Source of the DNA: Ruegeria lacuscaerulensis
GTDB taxonomy: Bacteria > Pseudomonadota > Alphaproteobacteria > Rhodobacterales > Rhodobacteraceae
Length of the DNA: 64,000 bases
Assembly: GCF_013034685.1 (NCBI RefSeq)
Contig: NZ_WQGO01000012.1
Coordinates: 1 to 64,000 of the forward strand
Direction: 5' to 3'
Shown here: positions 1 to 8,395 of the stretch, piece by piece
How positions within the stretch are numbered: position 1 is the stretch's first letter
How the letters are laid out: every line of letters starts with the position of its first letter
The notes under the pieces: generated by a model
Told to the model about the DNA's origin: nothing
Database searches by the model: none
Seen by the model: the letters and a program-made list of their open reading frames with translations, nothing else
Position numbers and translations under genes: made by a program

Positions 1-116
1 GAGAATTGAATCAGCAGCTTGCCTCTCAATCAAGGAAGAGTTTTTCAACGACATCAGCTCAGAGCAGTCGTTCGCTGCGCAGTGCATCAGTGACCGCTGT
101 GCGGACAAAGCGTAAT

Positions 117-1220
117 TTAGCCGCGTTCGGCGGCAACGCCCGCTATCAAACTTCTTCCGCTCTTGTCCGCTTCAGCGAGAAGCCGAGTATTAGCCTGCCG
201 TCTGAACTCACTCGGGGTTTGCCCGACCCATTCCTTGAAAGAGCGCGTAAAACTGGTTGGGGCCGAATATCCAAGGGCGTCGGCAATATCTCCAATAGGT
301 CGGTCGGTTTGCTTCAACATTTCGACCGCGTAATTTGTCTTTAGGTGGACGAGGATTTCACCAAGGCTGGTGTTTTCCTTTTCAAGCAACCTTGAAATGC
401 TGCGTTCTGATTTTCCGCAGAGTTTGGAGGCTGACTGCGATGTCAAAGCTACTTCACCAACAAATGGTCGAAGAGCTTGTTCGATTGCGGCTGCGGCCTT
501 GCGCGCAGGAAACCCACTGGTCGCGTCCATAGTAGAGCGTTGTTCAAATTCGGATCGGTGGAACGGAGTTGTCAGCCAACTTGATGGAAACCCAAGTCGG
601 TATCCGTGCCGATCTCCCCTTATCGCCTTGATGCCCAAAAACAGTGGCGGTAGGGCACTCGGGTCGCTTACTGTCACAACGATATTATGTGCATTCCAAT
701 CGTCACCCATTGCTCGACGAATGACCGACACCATCATTGCTGCAAAAAATCCATCGATTTGCGCGGGAACAAATGACGGCTCAAAAGCCCGGCGCCCGTA
801 AAATACTGCCCGATCCCCATGAATTTCCAGGGATTGCGTTTGAGCGCTGGAGTGTTCCGTTGCTTCAATAGCAAAACGCGTGAGCAATTGGCCCAAGTCT
901 GAGGCTTCGGCGCTGGCGGTAACCATGGGCGGCCATGTCGCGGTGTTCACAGCCTCTCCGAGGTGGGCGAGGAATGCCGGATCTCCGGCGGCAGCGGCCG
1001 CATCTTCACAAAACTGGTAAATTACCAACGCTGGGACAAAAGTTTCAGCATTTTCGAATGCGGATCGCTTTAGGCCGACACCATCCAATATGGCATCTGT
1101 GGGTAAATGCATCTTGTCCAGCGCGGCGACCAATACCGCAGCCGAATTTAGCCGGATCAGGGGGAGTTCACTCATATCCGGCCGTCGACTACTGACAGGG
1201 GAATTAGTCTGGTGGCGCAT
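117..1220 (-). CDS. AraC-family transcriptional regulator
   Basis: The 367-residue product has the layout of the AraC regulators that carry an N-terminal arabinose-binding-like ligand domain (about residues 20-225). Residues about 256-341 hold the double helix-turn-helix, ending in the family signature around GYSAPTSFTRSFKEWVG. It is transcribed away from the racemase-like and porin genes that begin roughly 200 bp away, so it probably senses a small molecule and controls them; that link is inference from position. An in-frame ATG at 1175 (MSELPLI) would give 352 residues and lies closer to the start of the conserved domain. Neither start has a convincing ribosome binding site, so the N-terminus is uncertain. 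Confidence 0.85.
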   Translation of the reverse strand: MRHQTNSPVSSRRPDMSELPLIRLNSAAVLVAALDKMHLPTDAILDGVGLKRSAFENAETFVPALVIYQFCEDAAAAAGDPAFLAHLGEAVNTATWPPMVTASAEASDLGQLLTRFAIEATEHSSAQTQSLEIHGDRAVFYGRRAFEPSFVPAQIDGFFAAMMVSVIRRAMGDDWNAHNIVVTVSDPSALPPLFLGIKAIRGDRHGYRLGFPSSWLTTPFHRSEFEQRSTMDATSGFPARKAAAAIEQALRPFVGEVALTSQSASKLCGKSERSISRLLEKENTSLGEILVHLKTNYAVEMLKQTDRPIGDIADALGYSAPTSFTRSFKEWVGQTPSEFRRQANTRLLAEADKSGRSLIAGVAAERG

Positions 1221-1428
1221 TCTTCCATAACAACACCAATTATGAACACTGCGGAATGGAATCTGACCGTACCACTCAATCTCGGTCAGTTAAATGGCGG
1301 CGTCGTCCGAGAAAGAAAGGACGCCAAAGCGCAGATGGGCTTTTCTGAACTCACATAGAGCGGATTCTGCGGGTCCTGTCTGCCAGGGCCGTGGAACTTG
1401 GCCAGAGTGGCTGCGAGGAGGAATTCAC

Positions 1429-2475
1429 ATGACCGATCATGTCGACAACAATCAATCTTACAGCGAAAAGATTTCGAGACTGAAGGGGAATGGCGATACC
1501 CCGGCAGATATCGCTGAGGGCGCCCCGCAATCGCCTGAACGCCGCGAACTGCTGGTGGCTGGTGGCGCCATCGGTGCGACGATGATGGTTGGCGGCCGTG
1601 CCGATGCCCAGGCGGTCTACAGCAATAGCCCACCGTCGGATGTTCCCGCTGAATACACAGCTCCATCTGAGACGCTGAAGCCAGGCGAGCCAACCAGTGA
1701 TTACTACGTGCCGTCCACGGAAAGGGACGCCAACGTGAACTGGTGGATGGGACGCAATGTCGGTGGCGTTACGATTGGCTTAATACAACTCCGAGCGCAC
1801 CTACCGATGGCACCGGGTAATATGGGCAATGCAACGACATTCGATTTCCCGCTGCTCTACCGCGAGATGCTGCCGGAAAACCCGTATGACATAATGGCGC
1901 TCGAACCTCCCGAAGCCTTCACGGACGAAATCGTCAAGGCGGCGCGCTGGCTGGAGCTTCAAGGGGTGCGCGCCATCATGGGGAATTGCGGTTTCTTTGG
2001 AACTTATCAGAAAGCTGTCGCCGAACAGATTGACACACCTTTCTATTCTTCCAGCCTCATTCAGCTTCCAACAATTCTGCAAAGCTTGCCGAGGAAGAAA
2101 AAGGTTGGTGTCATTACTGCGAGCGGCGAAGTTCTTGCGGCGGGGCCTGCGATTGAGAATTGCGGTGTCTCTCCAGAAGACAAGGCGAACAGGATTGTCA
2201 TTGGAGGACTGGAGAATGGTCCGGAAATGAAGAAAGTCCTGAACTTGGTCGGGAGTTATAACATGTTGTTGCTGGAGCAGGAGATCGTTGCGATGGCGCG
2301 GTCGCTCGTAGAGAAAGATCCGGCAATCGGCTCAATCTTGCTGGAATGCACAGAACTGCCACCCGCCGCACATGCGGTACAGAATGCGGTCAGATTACCT
2401 GTGTGGGATTACACCACGCTTACCAAGTGGATCCACGACGGCTGTCTCAGACGACCATTCTACGGGGTTATCTAA
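1429..2475 (+). CDS. Tat-signal Asp/Glu racemase-family protein
   Basis: The body of the 348-residue protein matches the aspartate/glutamate/hydantoin racemase superfamily. It has an opening strand followed by a PGNMGNATTFDFP segment, a first catalytic-type Cys at 187 (GNCGFFG) and a second at 307 (LECTEL). The N-terminus is unusual for this family: after 37 residues comes ERRELLVAGG with a hydrophobic run and ADA-QA at about 60, which reads as a twin-arginine export signal. The ATG at 1429 was chosen because GAGGAGG lies just upstream; a longer ORF exists but has no such site. The substrate cannot be told from sequence. It lies between the AraC gene and an OprB-like porin, which fits a periplasmic job on an imported compound (inference). 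Confidence 0.8.
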   Translation: MTDHVDNNQSYSEKISRLKGNGDTPADIAEGAPQSPERRELLVAGGAIGATMMVGGRADAQAVYSNSPPSDVPAEYTAPSETLKPGEPTSDYYVPSTERDANVNWWMGRNVGGVTIGLIQLRAHLPMAPGNMGNATTFDFPLLYREMLPENPYDIMALEPPEAFTDEIVKAARWLELQGVRAIMGNCGFFGTYQKAVAEQIDTPFYSSSLIQLPTILQSLPRKKKVGVITASGEVLAAGPAIENCGVSPEDKANRIVIGGLENGPEMKKVLNLVGSYNMLLLEQEIVAMARSLVEKDPAIGSILLECTELPPAAHAVQNAVRLPVWDYTTLTKWIHDGCLRRPFYGVI

Positions 2476-2530
2476 AACCATTGATGTCAGATCCGACTCA
2501 GTCAATCGTTTCAAAACACAGGCAAAATGA

Positions 2531-3814
2531 ATGATAGGCCAAAAACAATCCAACCAGTCGATGGCATCGATACTGCTGGCCGTGGCCTTAGGCATTGCCG
2601 CTCCCGGTGTCGCCATTTCAGAGGAGCTCTCGGCACCAACTGTGTCCGAAGGTCAAGCCAGAACGATCCCTCGCGGCCCCAACGAAGTTTCGGCGCGAAT
2701 AGAAGCGGATAACGAGCCTAAAGAGACTACCTTTGATTTTCCAGGTATCGACCGGGCGCTTGAACCTTGGAACGATTGGAAATCGCGGATTGCCGAAGAC
2801 AAGGGTGTCAGGCTGGGTTTCGACTATAACTTCGCAACGCAGGGAGCGAATAACGAAGCCGGAGAGGACAGTGCCACCGGTGGAATTTTCCGGGCCTATA
2901 TCAGTTGGGATCTATGGGAGCGTACCGATAAATCCCGAACAGGGACTTTGGACATACGGGTCGAAAACAGACATCGCGTCGGTACGGCTCTGGCTCCCGA
3001 AGCTCTGGCTCCGAATTTTGGATGGGCAGGAACGACCGCACCGGACTGGAGCAATCAAGGCTGGGGGCTTCCTGTTTTCATGTTGCGGCAAAGATTAGAT
3101 GTTGGCGACGCACCCATCGAATTACGGGTCGGCAGAATGAGCGCCTTTTCCCAATTCGACATTACACCATACTCGGACAACCTGACGACGTTCCAAAACA
3201 ACAGCATCATTCTCAGCCCGACCATTGGTTACCCTTCAGCGGGATCGTTTGGCGTAGGGGGGTATGTCGGGATTCCCCGTAGCAAACTCTATGTCTTGGG
3301 CATGATCATGGATGCCAATGGGCGCTATGATGATTTGTCGCTGGAAACACTTGGTGACGGAGAATATTTCAAAGCGTTGGAATTCGGCTGGACCGATCAG
3401 GACTTGTCTGGCCTGTCCTACCTTTTCAACAACCTACACATAGCCCTTTGGCATACAGATGACGCCAATTACGGAGCAGGGTTGACTGGCTCTTACACAT
3501 TTACAGAACAGCGTCTTGGAACGTTCGGCCGCATTGCCTGGGCCAAGGACGGGGCTGGCACACTTTACCAAAAACTCGTTTCTGCTGGTTTCACTAAAGG
3601 AGTATTCCGTGACAGTATGATCGGCATGGGTGCCAGCTGGGGAGAAGTTCAAAACACCGATGAAAGCCAGATCGCAGCAGAGTTATTTTACAGATGGCAA
3701 GTTGCTCAAAATCTGGCGATTACCCCCAGCATTCAATTTCTTTCCAATCCGGTATTCAATCCAGCCGAAAAATCGGTCACCGTATTCGGGGTCCGGGCGA
3801 GAGTTACATTTTAG
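2531..3814 (+). CDS. OprB-like carbohydrate-selective porin
   Basis: The 427-residue product starts with a cleavable signal (hydrophobic residues about 11-28, then an acidic stretch). It continues as amphipathic strands rich in Gly, Tyr and Trp and ends in a C-terminal phenylalanine (RARVTF), all typical of an outer-membrane beta-barrel. Segments such as the FDFPGIDRALEPWNDWK opening and the RVGRMSAFSQFD strand resemble the OprB family of carbohydrate-selective porins. It follows the racemase-like gene in the same direction by about 55 bp, so the two may be co-transcribed. The start could also be the internal ATG at 2561, which gives a more usual signal peptide. The ligand is unknown. Confidence 0.75.
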   Translation: MIGQKQSNQSMASILLAVALGIAAPGVAISEELSAPTVSEGQARTIPRGPNEVSARIEADNEPKETTFDFPGIDRALEPWNDWKSRIAEDKGVRLGFDYNFATQGANNEAGEDSATGGIFRAYISWDLWERTDKSRTGTLDIRVENRHRVGTALAPEALAPNFGWAGTTAPDWSNQGWGLPVFMLRQRLDVGDAPIELRVGRMSAFSQFDITPYSDNLTTFQNNSIILSPTIGYPSAGSFGVGGYVGIPRSKLYVLGMIMDANGRYDDLSLETLGDGEYFKALEFGWTDQDLSGLSYLFNNLHIALWHTDDANYGAGLTGSYTFTEQRLGTFGRIAWAKDGAGTLYQKLVSAGFTKGVFRDSMIGMGASWGEVQNTDESQIAAELFYRWQVAQNLAITPSIQFLSNPVFNPAEKSVTVFGVRARVTF

Positions 3815-4103
3815 CCAGTGGTTAATCGAATTATTTTCGGCTACCGCAACAATCAGTGCCTTTAATGCAGCTCCAATGACAGGTTTATTACGTGTTGCAG
3901 TCTTTCGAATGAACAGCGGCATTCGTCAAGATGGGCTCGAAGCGGCCATTCTCCGCAGCTTGCATGTTTGGCAGGTCCAGCCCGAAGCAGGCATTCACAG
4001 TCAAGCTTTTCAGTTTTGCACCAAACCATTCACTAGGACATGCGCGACGTTCAGGAAATCATGTTGTCTTTTCCAAGCAGCGTAATTTGCGTTACCAATA
4101 GAC

Positions 4104-5819
4104 ATGAATGGAGACCGCAGACTTTCCGCAGTACTCTCGGCCGATGTAGTAAACTACTCAGGCCAGATTAAGGCAGATGAAAATAGGACTCTCAGCGAAC
4201 TTCGTGTTCTACGTCGAGAGTTATTTGATCCTTTGGTTAGCGATCATCAAGGTAATGTCGTTAAGAGGATGGGTGATGGATGGATAGTCGAGTTTAACTC
4301 GGTATCTGATGCAGTACGATGCGCCCTTGATCTTCAAAGCCAGGTGTCAACTCAGTCCTCATTGAAACTACGAGTGGGTGTGCATCTTGGAGATGTCGTA
4401 TTCGACGAAGATGACATTTTCGGCGATGGCATCAATCTATCTGCACGTCTACAAGAGGCTTCCAACGAAGGGGCTGTGTTAATTTCAGATGTCGTCCATC
4501 GCAGCCTTGACGAGCGCCTCGCTGAGCAATTTTATCGCGCTGGAGAGCGACAGTTTAAGAACGCGCCGTCACCAATAGAAGTTTTCCAATGGTCGCCGCC
4601 AGGTTCTGCCCCACCGCGAGTAACTCCGGCTAGCCATACAAAGTCTCTGCTAATCGGCGTCTTACCTTTCGATAATCTTTCTTCTGACCCCGATCAGGAG
4701 TTTTTTGCAGATGGAATTACCGAAGAGATCATCACCACTTTATCAAAACTCCCGAATTTACTGGTCGTCGCGCGTAACTCTACATTCGTCTACAAAGGTC
4801 GCTCCGTTGACGTGAAACAGGTCGGTCTGGAGCAGGGTGTCGATCTTGTACTTGAGGGAAGTGTCCGTCAAAGCGGTAACCGGGTGAGGATCACAGCACA
4901 GCTAATCGATGCAAAGTCCGGCATGCATATTTGGGCAGACCGCTATGATCGCCTCATTGAAGATGTATTCGAAGTTCAGGATGAAATCGCGCTTAGGATT
5001 GCAACCGAGCTTCAAGTCGAACTGTTGGCGGGAGAAATGGCTCGTTTCAGAGGATCCGGCACAAATAACCTTGGCGCGTGGACTGCTCAACTAAAGGCCG
5101 TTGAGGCTTCGCGCAGAATTACCAGGGAAGCTCAGGCCGACGCTCGCCGATTTGCACAACAGGCAATTGAACTCGACCCGGGTTACTCGGCTCCGTATTG
5201 TACTTTGGGATTCATTTGCACTGTCGAAGCACGACATGGATTTGTTGCTGACCAGCGTGCCGCGCTAGCGGAGGCTCGTGACTGCGCTCAGCGGGCTCTG
5301 GAAATAGACAGCTACAACCCAGAGGCTCACGCTATTGCGGGTTTTGCGGACGCAATCGATGGCAAGCTGGTTTCGGCTATCGAAAAGTTCAACGAGGCAC
5401 TAGCGCTGAATCCAAACCACGCTGACGTGGCTGCCAGACTGTCAATCACCCTAGCTTTCAATGGCCAGGCAAATGAAGCGATCCAAGTCGCACAACAGGC
5501 CATTACCTTGAACCCTCACTATCCAGGTTGGTATGCAGGCGTTCTGGGTTTAGCCCTTCGACTTGACGGTCAATACGAGGAAGCCAAGAAAGCATTCACC
5601 GAATATGGTCAAAGGGTTGAAGGCTTTGGTCACCTCGACCTCGTAATCGTCCATGTAGAGACAGAGAACCTGGAGGCCGCTCGCGATGAAGCACGGAATG
5701 TGATGAAATACCGCCCTCTGTTTTCCATTTCGGCCTGGGCGAAAACTCAACTTTTCTCTGACAGAAAAAGGCTGGAGAAAGACTGTGCGTCATTGCGACT
5801 AGCCGGTTTGCCTGAATAG
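4104..5819 (+). CDS. Class III adenylate cyclase fused to TolB-like and TPR domains
   Basis: The 571-residue protein begins with a class III nucleotide cyclase domain (about 1-165). The metal-binding Asp residues are D14 (SADVVNYSG) and D58 (MGDGW). K54 and the FGDGINLSARL element supply the adenine-selecting and transition-state residues, so cAMP synthesis is likely. Residues about 178-300 form the TolB N-terminal-like domain often joined to these cyclases (IGVLPFDNLSSDPDQEFFADG). Residues about 330-530 are TPR repeats. No membrane segment is visible, so it should be cytoplasmic. It stands alone between the porin and a reverse-strand DUF1059 gene. A paralogue with the same layout lies at 38597-40351. 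Confidence 0.87.
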   Translation: MNGDRRLSAVLSADVVNYSGQIKADENRTLSELRVLRRELFDPLVSDHQGNVVKRMGDGWIVEFNSVSDAVRCALDLQSQVSTQSSLKLRVGVHLGDVVFDEDDIFGDGINLSARLQEASNEGAVLISDVVHRSLDERLAEQFYRAGERQFKNAPSPIEVFQWSPPGSAPPRVTPASHTKSLLIGVLPFDNLSSDPDQEFFADGITEEIITTLSKLPNLLVVARNSTFVYKGRSVDVKQVGLEQGVDLVLEGSVRQSGNRVRITAQLIDAKSGMHIWADRYDRLIEDVFEVQDEIALRIATELQVELLAGEMARFRGSGTNNLGAWTAQLKAVEASRRITREAQADARRFAQQAIELDPGYSAPYCTLGFICTVEARHGFVADQRAALAEARDCAQRALEIDSYNPEAHAIAGFADAIDGKLVSAIEKFNEALALNPNHADVAARLSITLAFNGQANEAIQVAQQAITLNPHYPGWYAGVLGLALRLDGQYEEAKKAFTEYGQRVEGFGHLDLVIVHVETENLEAARDEARNVMKYRPLFSISAWAKTQLFSDRKRLEKDCASLRLAGLPE

Positions 5820-6063
5820 GAGCAGGGTTTCGCTGAAGCAGGATGGTTTGTGATGCAAACCAATCTCACAAGTTTCCGATTTGGGTTCGTGATGGCCGTG
5901 CGCTTCTAGGCGCCTTGGCGGTAGGCCGCAGTCCAAACCCGGATACTCACAAATGGGCCCAGCAATTTCCCAGTAGCAGACGAAAGCTGCCCTTCGCGGT
6001 TAAACAACCAAGTTGATATTTTTGGCCGATTATCCGAAGGAACTTGAAGCTTAATTTATTTGA

Positions 6064-6258
6064 TCACGCGGGCTTTATTAGTGTTTCCAGATATGCCCGA
6101 GTGTCGGCGTCCCACGAGCTGGGGTCCTCTCCATGGGCGACCACCGCGTGCAGTTCCATGAGCTTCCAGACTTCGTCCTTGGTCGCTGCGATCACTTTCC
6201 CTGGGCAGGCCTCCATGCCCTCGCAATCCTTGCAGGCATATGAATAAACAGTGTTCAT
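6064..6258 (-). CDS. DUF1059 small protein
   Basis: This 64-residue protein matches the DUF1059 family of small putative metal-binding proteins: a short N-terminus with a cysteine pair (YACKDCEGMEACPG) followed by a helical segment around DEVWKLMELHAVVAHG. Cys and His residues in that pattern suggest metal binding, but the function of the family is unknown. GGAGGAGAAAG lies just upstream of the ATG. The GFA-type gene ends about 30 bp upstream on the same strand, so the two could share a transcript. Confidence 0.8.
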   Translation of the reverse strand: MNTVYSYACKDCEGMEACPGKVIAATKDEVWKLMELHAVVAHGEDPSSWDADTRAYLETLIKPA

Positions 6259-6289
6259 CGCTTTCTCCTCCGTTCGCTCGAAAAGTTGC

Positions 6290-6700
6290 TTAGAACTCAG
6301 GAAACGTCGGCAGCCCGTCGTCGAGTTTTATCCATGGCTGCTGATGTGACACGAAGATGTGGGCCTTGGGTTGCGCAATCGATGGGTCGTCCAACGTTAC
6401 AGAAGAAAACCAAGCGTCAGCGCTCCAGTCTTGGCCCTCAACTTCATTTAGGGCGGCATAGGTCAACGTCGTTCCACAGTCCCGACAAAACCCGCGGCGA
6501 ATACCCGGAGTTTTCTCAATGTGTTGGATTTCGCCTTTGATAACGGCGAAGTCTTCGGCGGCCACTTTAGCCCAAGTTGCAAAGGCGCCACCAAGGGCCA
6601 TTTGGCATGAACGACAATGGCAATGTCCCGACCAGACAGGTGGTGTCGCGATCTGGTATCGAACAGCACCACAGTAACATCCACCTTGAAGTTTTTCCAT
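6290..6700 (-). CDS. GFA/CENP-V-type zinc protein
   Basis: The 136-residue protein has the zinc-binding layout of the GFA (glutathione-dependent formaldehyde-activating enzyme-like) family: CYC at 8-10, CHCRSC at 27-32 and FCRDCG with Cys 72 and 75, then the ending typical of these proteins. Most family members have no proven reaction and the formaldehyde link should not be assumed. The ATG at 6700 is preceded by AGGAG at a good distance; the ORF could start 7 codons earlier. It is followed on the same strand by the DUF1059 gene and is divergent from the LysR gene at 6860. Confidence 0.82.
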   Translation of the reverse strand: MEKLQGGCYCGAVRYQIATPPVWSGHCHCRSCQMALGGAFATWAKVAAEDFAVIKGEIQHIEKTPGIRRGFCRDCGTTLTYAALNEVEGQDWSADAWFSSVTLDDPSIAQPKAHIFVSHQQPWIKLDDGLPTFPEF

Positions 6701-6859
6701 CGTATCAAGATCTCCTGGCATGCGGCTAGGTTGACATCAGCACTAAAGCATCCGCTCCAATATTTTATAATAGAAGCGCAGATTTCACTGTGAATAATGT
6801 CAAGAATGCCGATATCATGCGACTCAAATAGTCTAATCAAACATTAGAAAATCTACAGC

Positions 6860-7756
6860 ATGGACTGGCTGCACCTTCCCCCAATGAACGCTTTGCGCGC
6901 CTTCTCAGCGGTTGCGGAAGCTGGGAGTTACACCGTGGCTGCTGAACGCTTGAACGTGACCCAAGCGGCTGTCAGCCAGCAGGTCAAATCGTTGGAAAGG
7001 CATTTGGGTGTAGCTCTCGTTGTTAGACGTGGGCGCAGCATTGAATTGACAGAGCCAGGCATCATTCTTGCGCGTGAACTGGGTATCGGCTTTGAAATCA
7101 TTGGAAGGGGTGTCGAACGACTGGCAGAACACACAGCGCAGCGTCCCGTTCAAGTGACAATGTCACCAGCATTCGCGGTGGAGTGGCTGTTGCCGAGAAT
7201 GGCAGAGTTTCAACGTGAGCATCCAGAGATCACTTTGATGCTGAACCCAACTTCTGAACTGGTTCAGATAAGACCAGGCGGCATCGATGTCGCCATTCGG
7301 TATCACGACAGACGCATGCCGAGAAAAGAAGAGGATACTGTCCTTGTTTCCGACATGGTCGTGATCGGGGCACCTTCACTGGTGGGAGGCCAAGATCTGC
7401 GTGACCCGGCTTCTCTGACGAAGCTGCCCTGGTTGCAGGAACTGGGCACCAACGAGGCGGCTGACTGGTTCACCTATCACGGGGTTGTTCCTGCCGAACC
7501 ATTGACCATAAATCACATGCCGGGGAACCTGATCATGACTGCGGTTCGCCGGGGTGACGGTATCACGTATACCGCCAGAGCTTTTTTCGAGGACGATCTA
7601 TCATCTGGTCGGATGATTGAATTGTTCTCTGAGCCTCTCTTCGGCGTCTATTACATCCAGACGCAGGCAGAATTTCAGCGCCCCGAGGCTAAGGTGTTCG
7701 TCAACTGGCTTAAATCTCAGTCGCAAGTCGTATCGAGACACAACTCTGGAAGCTGA
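6860..7756 (+). CDS. LysR-family regulator, GcvA-like
   Basis: The 298-residue protein opens with MDWLHLPPMNALRAFSAVAEAG and a winged helix-turn-helix (AAERLNVTQAAVSQQVKSLE, about 27-46), followed by a LysR substrate-binding domain. The N-terminal wording is that of the GcvA subgroup. The co-inducer is unknown. The gene is divergent from the GFA/DUF1059 pair with about 160 bp between the starts, the usual arrangement for a LysR regulator and its target. It is convergent with the rhodanese gene. Confidence 0.85.
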   Translation: MDWLHLPPMNALRAFSAVAEAGSYTVAAERLNVTQAAVSQQVKSLERHLGVALVVRRGRSIELTEPGIILARELGIGFEIIGRGVERLAEHTAQRPVQVTMSPAFAVEWLLPRMAEFQREHPEITLMLNPTSELVQIRPGGIDVAIRYHDRRMPRKEEDTVLVSDMVVIGAPSLVGGQDLRDPASLTKLPWLQELGTNEAADWFTYHGVVPAEPLTINHMPGNLIMTAVRRGDGITYTARAFFEDDLSSGRMIELFSEPLFGVYYIQTQAEFQRPEAKVFVNWLKSQSQVVSRHNSGS

Positions 7757-7813
7757 GACGTATCTATTTACCCCTCTGCTCTGTTTGCTCAAGACCGTTG
7801 GTTTCGCCGTTTC

Positions 7814-8209
7814 TTAAGGCTGCTTTGTGGAGGAGCCAGCTGCGATCAGAGCCGCCATCCCTCCATCGATGAACTGCACGTTTTGAAAACCCATCGCAGT
7901 CAATACATTTGCCGCTGCCGCGCCTCGGTAACTAGGAGCGCCGCCACAGGTGGTGAAAATTCGCCTTCCACGATCCTGTAACTCTTGAGATCTGTATTCA
8001 CTTTCAAGGTCTGCCATCCAAGCGACGGCGCGACCAGGAGCCGGAATTGCTCTCGGGCTGAGACCCGTGGCCGCCATTTCAGCACTATCCCTCACGTCCA
8101 CCACAAGTGCGTTGGGGTCTTCGATCAGTACTGCCAGCGCGTCAGTTGCTGAAATTGGATTTGCTTTGGATATTTCCTGAGCTTCCATTTGTGCGAATGT
8201 TAAGACCAT
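7814..8209 (-). CDS. Single-domain rhodanese
   Basis: This 131-residue protein is a single rhodanese domain. It has the VVDVRD strand (37-41) and an active-site loop starting at Cys88 (TTCGGAPSYRGAAAA), followed by MGFQNVQFIDGGM. Rhodaneses carry a persulfide on this Cys and move sulfur, but the partner is unknown. The loop is less canonical than CRxGxR. The start at 8209 follows GGGGGGC at about 5 bp. It ends about 60 bp from the convergent LysR gene and is upstream of no obvious partner. Confidence 0.8.
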   Translation of the reverse strand: MVLTFAQMEAQEISKANPISATDALAVLIEDPNALVVDVRDSAEMAATGLSPRAIPAPGRAVAWMADLESEYRSQELQDRGRRIFTTCGGAPSYRGAAAANVLTAMGFQNVQFIDGGMAALIAAGSSTKQP

Positions 8210-8395
8210 GTTGCCCCCCGACTGCAAATCCTACGCGATGCTACCATGCGGCTGATTTACCGCAAAACGGCATCCAAGCGATGATTGCCGGTCTTGTGGT
8301 CGCCCAGACGGTTGCCATCAACGAAGTTAAACAATTCCCGATCAACGGCAGAAGCGGGCCTCGCAAATGCCCCAGCCATTGCTGTTGATCCGAGA

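Noticed and set aside
6..344. 112-codon frame on + strand at the left edge
   Set aside because: It runs antisense through the end of the AraC gene, with no start signal and low-complexity Ser/Arg composition.
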